A stretch of 64,000 bases of DNA, taken from positions 1,240,001 through 1,304,000 of the forward strand of contig NC_012623.1 in NCBI RefSeq assembly GCF_000022485.1. Direction: 5' to 3'. Position 1 is the stretch's first letter. Every line of letters begins with the position of its first letter. This stretch comes from Sulfolobus islandicus Y.N.15.51. GTDB lineage: Archaea > Thermoproteota > Thermoprotei_A > Sulfolobales > Sulfolobaceae. The notes under the pieces are model-generated. The model was given only the letters and a program-made list of their open reading frames with translations. It did not search any database and was not told the origin of the DNA. The position numbers and the translations under genes are program-made. Below are positions 22,241-32,899 of this stretch, piece by piece.

Positions 22241-22940
22241 CTAATTTTTCCTCAATGAATTGTTTTATTCTATCTGTCAATCCTTTTATATGTGACTCAT
22301 TTTCAATCTTCCTAATGGCCTCGATTAAAATTTCTTCAGAAAAGCGGGAAGGACAAGTAGCCCATATTCTACCATTATTGGCAACAAACATACTGCATCC
22401 ACTTTTTGAGGTCAAAGTCTCATACATACTTTTATTCTTACCTATAACACGCGGAACTTTAACTGGCATTATATCAATGACTATACCATTATTCACACGA
22501 CCTAGATCCTTGCCCTTAACTGATAAAACGGGATCTATTGATCTATCAAAATTTTCAATTCTAGCTATAACATAGTCACCTACATCTAAATACCTCCTTA
22601 AATCCTCTCCAACATTAACGGATCTTCCTAAAAGATTTGAGGCTGGTAAATATGCCTTATAAGGCGATTTTATGTCAACCACCCAACCATAGATTTCAAC
22701 GTCCTCCACTAAACCTATTACCACATCATTGACCTTAGGATAGTAAAACGAACCTTCCAACGGAATCACTTCAAACTGAGTATCTTTTACATCAAAAAGT
22801 CCAACAACTGTGGAGTAATATTTACTATTAACCTTTAATATATAAGGAGACCAAGGAATCTGGAACTCGCCTTCAGCTAATAACTCGCCAGGCACTACTA
22901 TTGATCTTGGCTGTAAAACAATTTTCTGGGACTGACTCAT
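22197..22940 (-). CDS. rrp4: Exosome complex RNA-binding cap protein Rrp4
   Basis: A 247-residue cap subunit with an N-terminal domain, an S1 domain (about 65-150, with [34 protein letters not shown]) and a KH domain with variant loop [18 protein letters not shown]. It forms the entry pore on the Rrp41/Rrp42 ring. The start is 2 bases after the SBDS stop. Confidence 0.95.
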   Translation of the reverse strand: MSQSQKIVLQPRSIVVPGELLAEGEFQIPWSPYILKVNSKYYSTVVGLFDVKDTQFEVIPLEGSFYYPKVNDVVIGLVEDVEIYGWVVDIKSPYKAYLPASNLLGRSVNVGEDLRRYLDVGDYVIARIENFDRSIDPVLSVKGKDLGRVNNGIVIDIMPVKVPRVIGKNKSMYETLTSKSGCSMFVANNGRIWATCPSRFSEEILIEAIRKIENESHIKGLTDRIKQFIEEKLGERNASSGETKTNP

Positions 22941-22942
22941 TT

Positions 22943-23644
22943 CTATCTCACTTGCAATACTTTAACTTCAACTTCTCCTTTTGTCAGATTATTTAACTTA
23001 TCTATAACGTCTTGCTGTGCACCCGCTGGTATTTCCAATTCAGCTAATAATGTACCATCTTCTAACCAATTGGCTTTTTTTACCTCCCCTAAGTTATGTA
23101 ATTGTGATCTAACCTTAGAGCTATATTCTGATGGTACTTTAATACTAAGCAGAGCTCTCGCTATTTTAATTGGAATTATCTTAGAAATCTCCTTTACTAT
23201 TTGCATAGCTTGTGCCTCCACGTCTTTGTTTAAATCAATTTGTATTCTAGCTTGTTCCATTGCCATCTCTAATCTAGTTGGCGGAATTGGTAAATTAGTT
23301 TTGGGATCAACGGCGTTTCTATGAATAAAATCAATTATTTGCTTTCTCTTAGTATCTAACATCTCTTTCCTTTGTTCTGCAGTTACCGGTAATTCACCTT
23401 TAAGTAAAATTTCTTTTACAATTGTCTCGAAATCAGTAGTACCAAAAACTTTTTTGAGTGATGCTGGAGATGCTTTCAAACCTTTCTTCACGTCCTTGTA
23501 AATAGTGTCAGAAACTACTACATCAGAAAGACTTATGCTCTTCCCACTTCTAAAAGCTAATGCTTCTTTTGGCTTAGCTAATATCTCAAACCTCTCTCCA
23601 TGTGAGTCGTATTTAACTACTACATAATCACGCTCCTTCGTCAT
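22943..23644 (-). CDS. Ribosome maturation protein SDO1 (SBDS homolog)
   Basis: A 233-residue SBDS protein that in archaea and eukaryotes links EF-2-like GTPases to late 50S maturation. Markers are [29 protein letters not shown] and [50 protein letters not shown] (about 85-135), followed by a ferredoxin-like C-terminal domain. It lies between psmA and rrp4, the conserved superoperon order. Confidence 0.95.
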   Translation of the reverse strand: MTKERDYVVVKYDSHGERFEILAKPKEALAFRSGKSISLSDVVVSDTIYKDVKKGLKASPASLKKVFGTTDFETIVKEILLKGELPVTAEQRKEMLDTKRKQIIDFIHRNAVDPKTNLPIPPTRLEMAMEQARIQIDLNKDVEAQAMQIVKEISKIIPIKIARALLSIKVPSEYSSKVRSQLHNLGEVKKANWLEDGTLLAELEIPAGAQQDVIDKLNNLTKGEVEVKVLQVR

Positions 23645-23661
23645 AAAAAAAATCCACCTTA

Positions 23662-24387
23662 TTATAACTTCTGTAAATACATATTCTTATCTTCACTGGT
23701 CATTTTTAGAAATAGCCCAGTTTGGGTTGAGGCATATCCTATTTCCACAGTATTTGGAGTTAACTTTTCATTAGGCTTAAGAGTAGCCGATAAGGCCTTT
23801 AAGGCTAGGAGTATAGTATCTTCTATAGTCAAGTCCTCCTTGTAATTCTTCTCTAAAAACTCAGTAGCTGTATAATAACCTTGTCCTATTGCAACAGCTT
23901 GATATGGCATATATTGCCCACTAGGTTCAGTCATATATAGTTTAGGAACTGATTTGTCTATTCCTGCAATCACTAGTGCAACACCAAATGGTCTAACTCC
24001 TCCATGTTGTGTGTACATTTGCTTAACATCAGCAACTGATTTTGTTAGATAATCAATACTAACTGGTTCATCATATATTAACCTATGTTGTAATGCTATA
24101 TTTCTCGCATAGTCTATTAAAACTCTACCATCAGAGGCTAGCCCAGCAAAACTGCACCCTACATGATCGTCGATTAAAAATACTTTCTCTATACTATCTA
24201 CATCTAATAATGATTGGGCTTTTCTTTTCTCGCTTGCAATAACAACACCAGATTTTGATTTAATACCTATTGCTGTCCATCCCTTTTTTACAGCTTCAAA
24301 TGCATAGTCTACTTGATATAGTGATCCGTCGGGCGAGAATATGGTTATTGCCCTATCATATCCCATAGCGGCTGGTCCGAACGCCAT
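23662..24387 (-). CDS. psmA: Proteasome alpha subunit
   Basis: A 241-residue alpha subunit that forms the outer gating rings of the 20S proteasome. The N-terminal [28 protein letters not shown] is the alpha signature; the first residues form the gate. Alpha subunits lack the Thr nucleophile, as here. Beta subunits lie elsewhere, one at 46.5 kb. It is 17 bases upstream of the SBDS gene and downstream of a C/D-box RNA. Confidence 0.97.
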   Translation of the reverse strand: MAFGPAAMGYDRAITIFSPDGSLYQVDYAFEAVKKGWTAIGIKSKSGVVIASEKRKAQSLLDVDSIEKVFLIDDHVGCSFAGLASDGRVLIDYARNIALQHRLIYDEPVSIDYLTKSVADVKQMYTQHGGVRPFGVALVIAGIDKSVPKLYMTEPSGQYMPYQAVAIGQGYYTATEFLEKNYKEDLTIEDTILLALKALSATLKPNEKLTPNTVEIGYASTQTGLFLKMTSEDKNMYLQKL

Positions 24388-24436
24388 ATACTATTCACTC
24401 ATGAAATACTGAGTAATCCCTAATTTTAAAAATATC

Positions 24437-24491
24437 GTTCAGCTCGTCGCAGAGAACATCATCGATACAGTCTGGAGCGGCTTCATCACTT
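24437..24491 (-). ncRNA. C/D-box small guide RNA overlapping the Pop5 stop codon
   Basis: Minus-strand order of motifs: C box GTGATGA (24483-24489), guide of 12 bases, a D'-like CTGT, C' box CGATGATG, guide TTCTCTGCGACGAG, D box CTGA (24439-24442). Spacing fits archaeal C/D sRNAs of about 50-55 bases that bind L7Ae, Nop5 and fibrillarin and direct 2'-O-methylation. The first TGA of the C box is the stop codon of the Pop5 gene. By the D+5 rule the second guide would modify a U within CUCGUCGCAGA; I cannot assign the target molecule. The D' box deviates from CTGA. Confidence 0.75.
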
Positions 24492-24917
24492 TAATCCGAT
24501 TAGTTTTTTAGCCTTTTTTAAGCTTCCGGTTGTTCTTCTTGGAACTATAAGTATTTTGTTACCATTAATTTCCTTAGCAAAAGGTAAACTAGCTAAAACA
24601 GCCTTATAGCCTATCCTATTAGTAGATATAATCCCTTCTTGAGTATCCTCTCTATATGTAACAACTTTAGGATTTGCAATATTAAGCCATACATTACCTA
24701 ATAGATCCTTCAAGGAGTTACGAACAACCCTCTCTAAATCATCACCTTTTACTTTGGATTCTGCAATAACGTAAAACACTATATATCTTTTAGCTCTTAC
24801 TATTTTCTTATTTTTCACAATATTAAGGTTTAAGCTCTTTTTTCTGAGATATAATACAGTTAATATGAGAAGCCATAATATTAATATAATGTCAATTATT
24901 AGTTGAATTGAGTTCAT
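24486..24917 (-). CDS. rnp2: Ribonuclease P protein component 2 (Pop5/Rpp14 family)
   Basis: A 143-residue frame. The Pop5 core is at about residues 38-143: [51 protein letters not shown] and a lysine-rich tail. Pop5 pairs with Rpp30 to activate RNase P RNA. The first 33 residues ([21 protein letters not shown]...) look like a membrane segment, which is odd for this subunit. A GTG at 24818 would give a 110-residue soluble protein. The first ATG overlaps Rpp30 by 26 bases. Confidence 0.88.
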   Translation of the reverse strand: MNSIQLIIDIILILWLLILTVLYLRKKSLNLNIVKNKKIVRAKRYIVFYVIAESKVKGDDLERVVRNSLKDLLGNVWLNIANPKVVTYREDTQEGIISTNRIGYKAVLASLPFAKEINGNKILIVPRRTTGSLKKAKKLIGLK

Positions 24918-25417
24918 TCAACAACTTTATGGGATTTAATATAACAAACTTATAAGCTTCCTCTTCATCAGCTCCCAATACGGTCAAATAACTTATTTTA
25001 GAGATTGGACTCCAGATCTCGTTAAAATCACTTGCATATGAGGAGAAAATAATGTTAGGTATCCATTTATATGCAAACACTATAGCATTATATAATAACC
25101 CGCTAGAAGATTTAAGTGAAACTTCAACGAATTTGTCATAATATCTTAATAGGTTTAGCATACTTTTCTTAAATATCCTCATATTATCATCAGCCAATAT
25201 CACGGCATTGACCCTTTTGTTGATAATAGCATACTTTAAGGCATCTATTGAAAGAGGTTTTACAAAAACTAATACATCTCTCTCAATAAAAGGCTTCTTA
25301 AGCATCTTTTTCAGTTGATTCCCATTTTCCGCTTTTATAGTAACCCTTTTTATACCAACCAAACCATCTTCACTAAAAACCATGTTATATCCTAACCTTT
25401 TGACGTAAGGAAACAGC

Positions 25418-26520
<1,103 letters not shown>

Positions 26521-26560
26521 CTATTCTCAAAATACTATGCTAAGCATCTAATTAATAAAT

Positions 26561-27787
26561 GTGTCCACTAAATCAGAACATATGATTACCATTGGAATTA
26601 TAGGAAAGACCAATGTAGGTAAAAGTACGTTTTTTGCAGCAGCTACACTAAAAGATGTGGAAATAGCTAACAGACCATTTGTAACTATAAATCCAAATGA
26701 AGGTATAGGATATGTAAGAGTGAGATGTGTTCATACTGAATTTAATGTCAAATGTAATCCGAAGAATTCCATTTGCATAGATGATTATAGATTCATACCA
26801 GTAAAACTAATAGATGTAGCTGGATTAATACCTGGTGCTCATGAAGGAAGAGGATTAGGAAACAAGTTCCTAGATGATTTACGTCAAGCTGATGCACTAA
26901 TACATGTAATTGACGCAAGTGGATCCACAAATGAAGAGGGTGTCCCAGTAGAGCCGGGGTCAAGAGACCCAGAAGAAGATATAAAGTTTATAGAAAATGA
27001 GCTCAATGAATGGTTTTATTCCATTATTAATAAAGACTGGGCTAAATTTGCAAGAACAATAGATTTGTCTGGAAAAGATCTAGTAGATGCCTTATTAAGT
27101 AAATTATCTGGAATATCTGTAAATAGATCACATATTATTGAAACTCTAAAAGCTACAAAATTGGAAAACCTAAAATTAATGCAATGGACAGAACAAGATT
27201 TAAGGGCATTAGCTAAAACTTTACGAGAAATAAGTAAACCTATGGTAATTGCTGCAAACAAGAGCGATTTACCACAAGCTAGAAAAAACATTAAGAGATT
27301 AAAAGAGAAATACAAGTGGGTTATTCCAACTAGTGCAGCATCAGAGATGGCTCTAAGGAAAGCAGCAAAGGCTGGAATAATAGCTTACATTCCAGGAGAT
27401 AATGATTTTACCATACTTAAACCATTAAACGAGAAACAAAAGAGCGCTCTAGAATATATTAGAAGTAGTGTGCTACAAGTGTATGGAAGTACTGGAGTAC
27501 AAGAAGCCATAAATACAGCAACATTTGATGCGTTGAACATGATCGTAACATATCCAGTAGAAGATGAGAAGAAACTGACTGACAGAAATGGAAACGTTTT
27601 ACCGGACGCGATACTCCTAAAGAAAGGTTCTACTCCAAAAGATTTAGCTAACGCTATACATACGGAATTAGCAAAAGGTTTCTTATACGCTATTGATGTG
27701 AAGAGGAAAATGAGAGTTGGAGAGAATTATCAACTACAGAACAATGATGTAATAAAGATTGTGTCAAGTACCGCTAGACCTTCTTAA
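26561..27787 (+). CDS. YchF/Obg-related GTPase with TGS domain
   Basis: A 408-residue P-loop NTPase. G1 GKTNVGKST (after MITIGII), DVAGLIPGAHEGRGLGNKFLDDLRQADALIHVIDASG (G3 region), ANKSDLPQA (G4 NKxD) and a C-terminal TGS domain (AILLKKGSTPKDLANAIHTELAKGFLYAIDVKRKMRVGENYQL). The archaeal branch probably associates with ribosomes; its exact job is unclear. GTG at 26561 is the first start; ATG at 26582 is the alternative. Its end overlaps the convergent nucleotidylyltransferase gene by 24 bases. Confidence 0.88.
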   Translation: MSTKSEHMITIGIIGKTNVGKSTFFAAATLKDVEIANRPFVTINPNEGIGYVRVRCVHTEFNVKCNPKNSICIDDYRFIPVKLIDVAGLIPGAHEGRGLGNKFLDDLRQADALIHVIDASGSTNEEGVPVEPGSRDPEEDIKFIENELNEWFYSIINKDWAKFARTIDLSGKDLVDALLSKLSGISVNRSHIIETLKATKLENLKLMQWTEQDLRALAKTLREISKPMVIAANKSDLPQARKNIKRLKEKYKWVIPTSAASEMALRKAAKAGIIAYIPGDNDFTILKPLNEKQKSALEYIRSSVLQVYGSTGVQEAINTATFDALNMIVTYPVEDEKKLTDRNGNVLPDAILLKKGSTPKDLANAIHTELAKGFLYAIDVKRKMRVGENYQLQNNDVIKIVSSTARPS

Positions 27788-28987
27788 GTAGTATGGAACG
27801 AATTTCTCGCCTTTCTCAACATCCCTATCTACGATAGCACCTGGATAAATCCAAGCATATGCACCAATCTTTACTCCAGGTAATATGGATACGTTAATCC
27901 CAGTTCTTACATGAGCGCCTACTATTGCACCTAATTTCTTTCTTCCACTGCCTACCCTTTCATTTTTTATATTGACTTTAACTTCCTTTTCATCAAATCG
28001 TAGATTAGCTGTTATCGTTCCTGCCCCAAAATTCACATCTTCACAGATTATACTATCGCCGACATAACTTAAATGCGGTATCTTTGTATTTTCCATTATC
28101 ACACTTTCCTTTATCTCATTGAACGCACCCACCTTAACGTTACTTCCTATCACGCTATATGGCCTTATATAGGCATTGGGTCCGATAACAGAATTTTTGC
28201 CTATATAAACGGGACCCTCTATATAGGTACCAGATTTTATTACAACATCATGTTCAATAATTGCCTTACCTTTAATTTTGACATTCTCCTCTATCACACC
28301 TAGATTTCTATCCTTCTCCCTATCTAAAAGGACCTTATTAGCCTCTATTAAATCCCAAGGCCTTCCTATATCTAACCATATCCCATTGTATGTAACTACC
28401 TTCACCTTATTTCCGATAAGATTTACAGCATCTGTAAGCTCAAGTTCACCTCTGCTTGATAAACCTATTTTGTCTATATATGAGAAAATATCATAGGTAA
28501 GCTTATAGATACCTGCATTAATTAATTTCGAAGGAGGATTTTCGGGCTTTTCAACTATTCTCACTAGTCTATTTTCCGAATCTTTAACTATAACGCCATA
28601 TTTTTTAGGATCGTCAGATTCTGTAGCTAGAATTGCTTCTCCGTTAGTGTTAACTATTTTCTCTACTGCTTCTTTTTCAAAAAGAAGATCCCCATATATA
28701 ACTAAAAATTCGTCATCCCTCTCAAGATATTTTTCCACTGCTAGTAAAGCTGCCGCAGTACCTTTTCCTTCAGTCTGCTCAACTAGGCTAACTCCTTCAA
28801 TAAGTTTAAAATATTCCTTATGATTTGAATTTATTACAATTACAACATCATTAACATATTTCTTAACTATTCTAATATTTCTTAAAATTAAAGGAGTATC
28901 AAGAACAGGAACAAAAGGTTTAGGTCTTGTGTGAGTTATTGGTTCTAATCTCTCTCCTTTACCCGCTGCTAACACTACTGCTTTCAA
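27764..28987 (-). CDS. Bifunctional sugar-1-phosphate nucleotidylyltransferase/acetyltransferase
   Basis: A 407-residue protein. Residues 1-230 are a Rossmann nucleotidyltransferase: LAAGKGERLEPITHTRPKPFVPV, then VIYGDLLFE and WLDIGRPWDL. From about residue 245 there is a left-handed beta-helix with hexapeptide repeats (IEGPVYIGKNSVIGPNAYIRPYSVIGSNVKVG). This architecture matches the S. tokodaii ST0452 type enzyme, which makes UDP-GlcNAc or dTDP-glucose and acetylates glucosamine-1-P. The start is TTG at 28987, inside the S3Ae 3' end. Confidence 0.88.
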   Translation of the reverse strand: MKAVVLAAGKGERLEPITHTRPKPFVPVLDTPLILRNIRIVKKYVNDVVIVINSNHKEYFKLIEGVSLVEQTEGKGTAAALLAVEKYLERDDEFLVIYGDLLFEKEAVEKIVNTNGEAILATESDDPKKYGVIVKDSENRLVRIVEKPENPPSKLINAGIYKLTYDIFSYIDKIGLSSRGELELTDAVNLIGNKVKVVTYNGIWLDIGRPWDLIEANKVLLDREKDRNLGVIEENVKIKGKAIIEHDVVIKSGTYIEGPVYIGKNSVIGPNAYIRPYSVIGSNVKVGAFNEIKESVIMENTKIPHLSYVGDSIICEDVNFGAGTITANLRFDEKEVKVNIKNERVGSGRKKLGAIVGAHVRTGINVSILPGVKIGAYAWIYPGAIVDRDVEKGEKFVPYYLRRSSGT

Positions 28988-29585
28988 CTTGTTTACCTAA
29001 ATTTTCTGGCACTTTTAGCACTTTAGTTTTTTCTATTTCAGCCTTCCTTAGTGGGTATATCTTCTTTGTTGCCTCAAATATTTCATTAGCCAGTCTCCCA
29101 AATACTACCTCTTGTGTAAAATCATCAAAGGTAAGTTCACTAGCTTTTTTGGATATGGTCTCATTAATTATTTTTCTAATCGCAGTTTTTTGAGATTGAT
29201 GACATTTATACGTAGTTAGAACTAATCCCTTAACCCTTACTACATAGCCATCCTTAGTAGTAACATCAAATACGCTGTTTACTTTAGAGCTCTTTCTCCT
29301 AATTAATGATCTTAAGTAATCTCTCGAGAGCTCATGTCCAACAAATCTCGTAATCAATCTGTCCCCTTCATTGCTTACAATCTTAAAGTATAAGTGAACG
29401 TAAACTTGGCTGAAATCACCAGTGAGATCATATAAAGTCGTCTCAACTCTTCTCCCTATGGTTTGAGTCACATCGTAGGCTGGTGTAGAACCTAAGGAAA
29501 CCTCTCCAAAAACTTTAGGTGCAATTATACTATACCATTTCTTCATTTTCCACTTATCCTTGATTGTCCCTCCTTTAGCTGACAT
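28959..29585 (-). CDS. rps3ae: 30S ribosomal protein S3Ae (eS1)
   Basis: A 208-residue eS1 protein. The text KKWYSIIAPKVFGEVSLGSTPAYDVTQTIGRRVETTLYDLTGDFSQVYVHLYFKI is the family entry and KIYPLRKAEIEKTKVLKVP the C-terminal block. It lies at the mRNA exit side of the small subunit. It overlaps TrmJ by 11 bases upstream and the next gene by 29. Confidence 0.95.
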   Translation of the reverse strand: MSAKGGTIKDKWKMKKWYSIIAPKVFGEVSLGSTPAYDVTQTIGRRVETTLYDLTGDFSQVYVHLYFKIVSNEGDRLITRFVGHELSRDYLRSLIRRKSSKVNSVFDVTTKDGYVVRVKGLVLTTYKCHQSQKTAIRKIINETISKKASELTFDDFTQEVVFGRLANEIFEATKKIYPLRKAEIEKTKVLKVPENLGKQVESSSVSSG

Positions 29586-30288
29586 TATTCATCTCCTTTT
29601 CATTGTGGATTATTCTGGTATAAAGTTTTCTCAAAAAATGCACAATGACCCTAGCCTCTTCCTCATCCTTTACTCCCTTTATAATTGTACGCTTTAGTGC
29701 TATATACATCTTATAATCGTCATCAGATCTTTTAAGCATTTTATAGAGAATTTCGGCATATCTATCTATTAATTTTATTGATTGATCAGAAATTGTAGAA
29801 GTCTGGGGATTATTCAATAATTCTCTATTTTTCCAAATTTCATATAATACTATGCCAACAGCATGAGAAAGATTAAGAACGGGATAACTAGGATTTGCTG
29901 GGATATAAAGGAGAAAATCACACTTAAATATCTCTTCTCTAGTTAGGCCAACGCTTTCTCTACCAAAAACCAATGCGACTTTCTTACCTTGAATTAAAGA
30001 CAGCAGTTCCCACGGTCTTATAGATTTCCGTAAAATATCTCCATTATTATCTGCTATACTGGAAGTAGCTATCTTAATATCGACGTCATTTATAGCCTCA
30101 TCAAAGTTGTTCACAATTTTAGCCTTCTCTAAAAATTCTTTCCCACCAGCGGAAAACTTGAAAGCCTCAGAAACGTTGGCCCTTGGATTAACTATATAGA
30201 GTTCATCAACCGAAAAATTTCTACATAACCTGGCAACAAAACCAATGTTATATTCACCTTCAGGCTCTACTAAAACTACCCTTATCAT
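29575..30288 (-). CDS. trmJ: tRNA 2'-O-methyltransferase TrmJ (SPOUT)
   Basis: A 237-residue SpoU-type methyltransferase. Motif 1 is VEPEGEYNIGFVARLCRNFSV, motif 2 VALVFGRESVGLTREEIFKCDFLLYIPANPSYPVLNLSHAVGIVLYE (about 96-142), forming the SAM knot. A Sulfolobus acidocaldarius homolog methylates C32 of tRNA. The C-terminal third is a helical dimer or tRNA-binding extension. It overlaps HemK-like by 29 bases. Confidence 0.88.
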   Translation of the reverse strand: MIRVVLVEPEGEYNIGFVARLCRNFSVDELYIVNPRANVSEAFKFSAGGKEFLEKAKIVNNFDEAINDVDIKIATSSIADNNGDILRKSIRPWELLSLIQGKKVALVFGRESVGLTREEIFKCDFLLYIPANPSYPVLNLSHAVGIVLYEIWKNRELLNNPQTSTISDQSIKLIDRYAEILYKMLKRSDDDYKMYIALKRTIIKGVKDEEEARVIVHFLRKLYTRIIHNEKEMNNVS

Positions 30289-30883
30289 CCTCCTTCACCA
30301 ACTCCAATCCTATCAATCTCTCATACCCAATAACCTTCTCATACTTCTGTGAAATTTTGAATCTTTCCTTATTAATAGCATATAATATCCTATCTTCATC
30401 ACTTAAAGAAGAATATAGGGTATAAATTCTATTAGCTTTTACAGTTTTTAAAAAATCAACAAGAACTTTACTTCCATCCTTTCCACCAGACCAACTATAC
30501 CCTATCCATTCATTATACTCCTCCACTGGTAAATAGGGAGGGTTAAAAATAGCTACATCAAAATCATACTTTCTAAGACAAGACAACAAATCGCAATTAA
30601 GAACACCTAAATAATTTGGACTTTTATACAAATTATTAACTTTTAAGGAACATAATGTAGATGTCGTCGCATATGGATTTATATCTACAAACATTACCTT
30701 TCCTCCCATTATCAGAGACCATATTCCTAAAATCCCAGAACCAGATCCCATATCTAAGACCTTTTCCCCTTTACCTACCTTTAGTAGGTTAAGTAGAATA
30801 TCGGTATCATCAGAAGGTTCATACGTCTGATCATTTAAACATAACTTAAATCCACGGAATTCAACAATTCTAACACTTGCCAA
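30260..30883 (-). CDS. HemK/Mtq2-type N5-glutamine methyltransferase
   Basis: A 207-residue class I methyltransferase lacking the N-terminal helical domain of bacterial PrmC. SAM motif I VLDMGSGSGILGIW (about 42-55), acidic end of strand 2 VDINPYA, and the catalytic NPPY at residues 114-117. The archaeal enzyme probably methylates the GGQ glutamine of release factor aRF1, as eukaryotic Mtq2 does. The start is TTG at 30883, 49 bases inside ksgA. Confidence 0.82.
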   Translation of the reverse strand: MASVRIVEFRGFKLCLNDQTYEPSDDTDILLNLLKVGKGEKVLDMGSGSGILGIWSLIMGGKVMFVDINPYATTSTLCSLKVNNLYKSPNYLGVLNCDLLSCLRKYDFDVAIFNPPYLPVEEYNEWIGYSWSGGKDGSKVLVDFLKTVKANRIYTLYSSLSDEDRILYAINKERFKISQKYEKVIGYERLIGLELVKEDDKGSFSRA

Positions 30884-31491
30884 GGTTTAAATTCCCTCAC
30901 CTTCAAATTATTATCTGAACTAAGCCCACACAACTTAGAAGCATTTTTTAAAGTTTTATTCCTATATCTACTAATACATGAAATTAAACTATCAACATCG
31001 TCATTATATTCTCTTACCCTATTAAAAACTGTAATAATTGAATAGACTTTTGGACGAGGACTGAAACATCTTGGTGGAATTATGTCTTTAGTCTGTATAT
31101 CAAACACATAATTAAGCAAAAAAGAAATATATGTAGGATCATTAAGAATCTTATCCACAAAATCCTTTTGCAAAATCAGTATAAGCTTACTTATATTGTC
31201 AAGTTTAACTACCTCCTTGAAAAAATCTGAAGTTATCTGGTAAGGTAGAGAAGAAACTAATTGACCCCTTAGTATTGGCAAATATCTTGCATCTGCTATT
31301 ACAAGATTATAATTTTTCAAATAGTCTGTCATTTTCTCATCTAATTCAATACAAATATCCGGTTCTAAAAATTTAGTAATATTTCCTTTTCCACATCCAA
31401 TCTCTAAAATAGGTCTGATTCCAGTATCCACGTATGAAATAAACTTTTCTATAAAACTCTTATCAATAAGAAAAACTTGTGAAAGCCTTAC
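30835..31491 (-). CDS. ksgA: rRNA adenine dimethylase KsgA/Dim1 with no canonical start codon
   Basis: 218 residues if read from GTA at 31491. The enzyme dimethylates two adenines near the 3' end of 16S rRNA. SAM motif LEIGCGKGNITKF, ADARYLPI, LVSSLPYQIT (NLPY equivalent) and PPRCFSPRPKVYS are present. The conserved N-terminal text VRLSQVFLIDKSFIEKFISY lies upstream of the first ATG/GTG/TTG in frame (GTG 31431). Above it the frame is open only to a TGA four codons before GTA. The GTA overlaps the TAA stop of DUF655 (AAGTAAGG), where one A-to-G change would create the common GTGA overlap. Confidence 0.85.
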   Translation of the reverse strand, partial: VRLSQVFLIDKSFIEKFISYVDTGIRPILEIGCGKGNITKFLEPDICIELDEKMTDYLKNYNLVIADARYLPILRGQLVSSLPYQITSDFFKEVVKLDNISKLILILQKDFVDKILNDPTYISFLLNYVFDIQTKDIIPPRCFSPRPKVYSIITVFNRVREYNDDVDSLISCISRYRNKTLKNASKLCGLSSDNNLKVREFKPWQVLELLNSVDLSYV

Positions 31492-32114
31492 TTTAGCTTT
31501 TCAATATAACCCACGTAAATGAATTGCTGTTCTAATCTTTTATTTTCATCTGATACAAGAGGATATACAAACAGATAGTATTTCTCTCCACCTTGCATCT
31601 CCTTTATTATCCTCTCTACTAGTATTGAAGCCACATCCTTAATGCCTATACGCGTCTCTATATCTTTAAAACTCTCAAAGGGTTTTTTCTTTCTTTCCTC
31701 CAGAATTATTCTTAAAGTCTTTTTACCAATGTTTGGCAATAACTCCAACGCATGAAGCTTTAACGTTAATGGCTCAGCCTTGTTAAAAATCTCCACGAAG
31801 ACTTTTTCTTTCTCTAAAACTATTTTATGCAAGATCTTAGGCAAATTATCTTTAGATACTGATGTAAGATCCTCGTAAGAAATATGAGCATCTACCTTAA
31901 CACTGGAATTTGAGTCCAATTCAATCTTATCCTCGGGAAAGAAATCCAAATTATAAGATAGGGGAGTGAGTTCAAGCAATAAGAAGTAATCCTCACCTAC
32001 AGCTTGAATAAGAGGCCTATCCCTGTGAAACTTATGCCTATCTAATGGATTACCTTCCCTCATATAATCTAAAACATACACTACTCGCTCCTTTACTACC
32101 CTTTTTCTTTGCAA
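31488..32114 (-). CDS. DUF655 protein with OB-like and helix-hairpin-helix regions
   Basis: A 208-residue protein. The first half (VVYVLDYMREGNPLDRHKFHRDRPLIQAVGEDYFLLLELTP) suits an OB-fold, and residues about 125-185 (ALELLPNIGKKTLRIILEERKKKPFESFKDIETRIGI) are helix-hairpin-helix. It is an archaeal nucleic-acid-binding protein of unknown role, always near RpoF, KsgA and L21e. The start is TTG at 32114. Confidence 0.82.
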   Translation of the reverse strand: MQRKRVVKERVVYVLDYMREGNPLDRHKFHRDRPLIQAVGEDYFLLLELTPLSYNLDFFPEDKIELDSNSSVKVDAHISYEDLTSVSKDNLPKILHKIVLEKEKVFVEIFNKAEPLTLKLHALELLPNIGKKTLRIILEERKKKPFESFKDIETRIGIKDVASILVERIIKEMQGGEKYYLFVYPLVSDENKRLEQQFIYVGYIEKLK

Positions 32115-32155
32115 TTCTACTTCCCTAAGTAGTAATAGATTCTAAAAGTAAAAAC

Positions 32156-32497
32156 TCAACTCTTAATGTATTTCCTAATTATATCAATTATTTTTTGTAT
32201 GTCCTCAGAAGTATATGTCCTATTACTGTCCATTATCAAAATACTCCTTACCTCGTCAGGTGTAATAGGGCAAATACTAGCTAAAACCGCTCTAACATCT
32301 TCCCTACTTATGATACTGCTTAACTCTTCAACAACCTTCTGTGCGGACTCAGCATCGCATTTCTCTACACTATTTAAATAATCATAAGTCCTTTGTAATA
32401 AATTAGATGAACTCCCAGATTTAATTACATCACTTAGTAATTTTTTTGCCACTGAGTAAGGAATATAGTGCTCCTCAACTATGTATACAGATGACAA
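32156..32497 (-). CDS. rpoF: RNA polymerase subunit F (Rpo4)
   Basis: A 113-residue Rpo4, partner of Rpo7 in the stalk that binds nascent RNA and TFE. Text [21 protein letters not shown], the [26 protein letters not shown] block and [41 protein letters not shown] match the HRDC-like archaeal family. It is 7 bases downstream of L21e. Confidence 0.94.
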
Positions 32498-32504
32498 ATA
32501 CTAA

Positions 32505-32810
32505 TCACCCACTAGAACTAAAAGAAACCAAATGTTCAGGCCTAACAATTATTACCTTTTCCTTATCGCCCAATGTGACCGAAACTAAATATGCCCTACC
32601 TCTTTTTCCAATAATTTTCCCTACTTTACCTTGATACCGTCTATGAGGCATACCGGAATGTACTGATGGGTTTATCTTTATTACGACCTTATCTCCTTCC
32701 TTATATTCAACCATTAGTCTGCTTAGAGATGGAACTGCACCCCTCTCTCTAGGACTCTTTCTTAATAAACTCCTTGATCTAGTTCGATAACCCCTCGAAT
32801 GTTTAACCAT
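32505..32810 (-). CDS. rpl21e: 50S ribosomal protein L21e
   Basis: A 101-residue L21e. It starts MVKHSRGYRTRSRSLLRKSPRERGAVPSLSRLMVEYKEGDKVVIKINPSVHSGMPHRRYQGKVGKI, which is the full family signature with an SH3-like barrel. It opens the L21e-RpoF-DUF655-KsgA-HemK operon. Confidence 0.96.
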   Translation of the reverse strand: MVKHSRGYRTRSRSLLRKSPRERGAVPSLSRLMVEYKEGDKVVIKINPSVHSGMPHRRYQGKVGKIIGKRGRAYLVSVTLGDKEKVIIVRPEHLVSFSSSG

Positions 32811-32899
32811 AATATTCCCTCTTACTCATTATATGCCACATAATTAAGATTTTTGTTGGAAAAACATATAAGGTAAAACTGAACTCAGTATAATAGATT

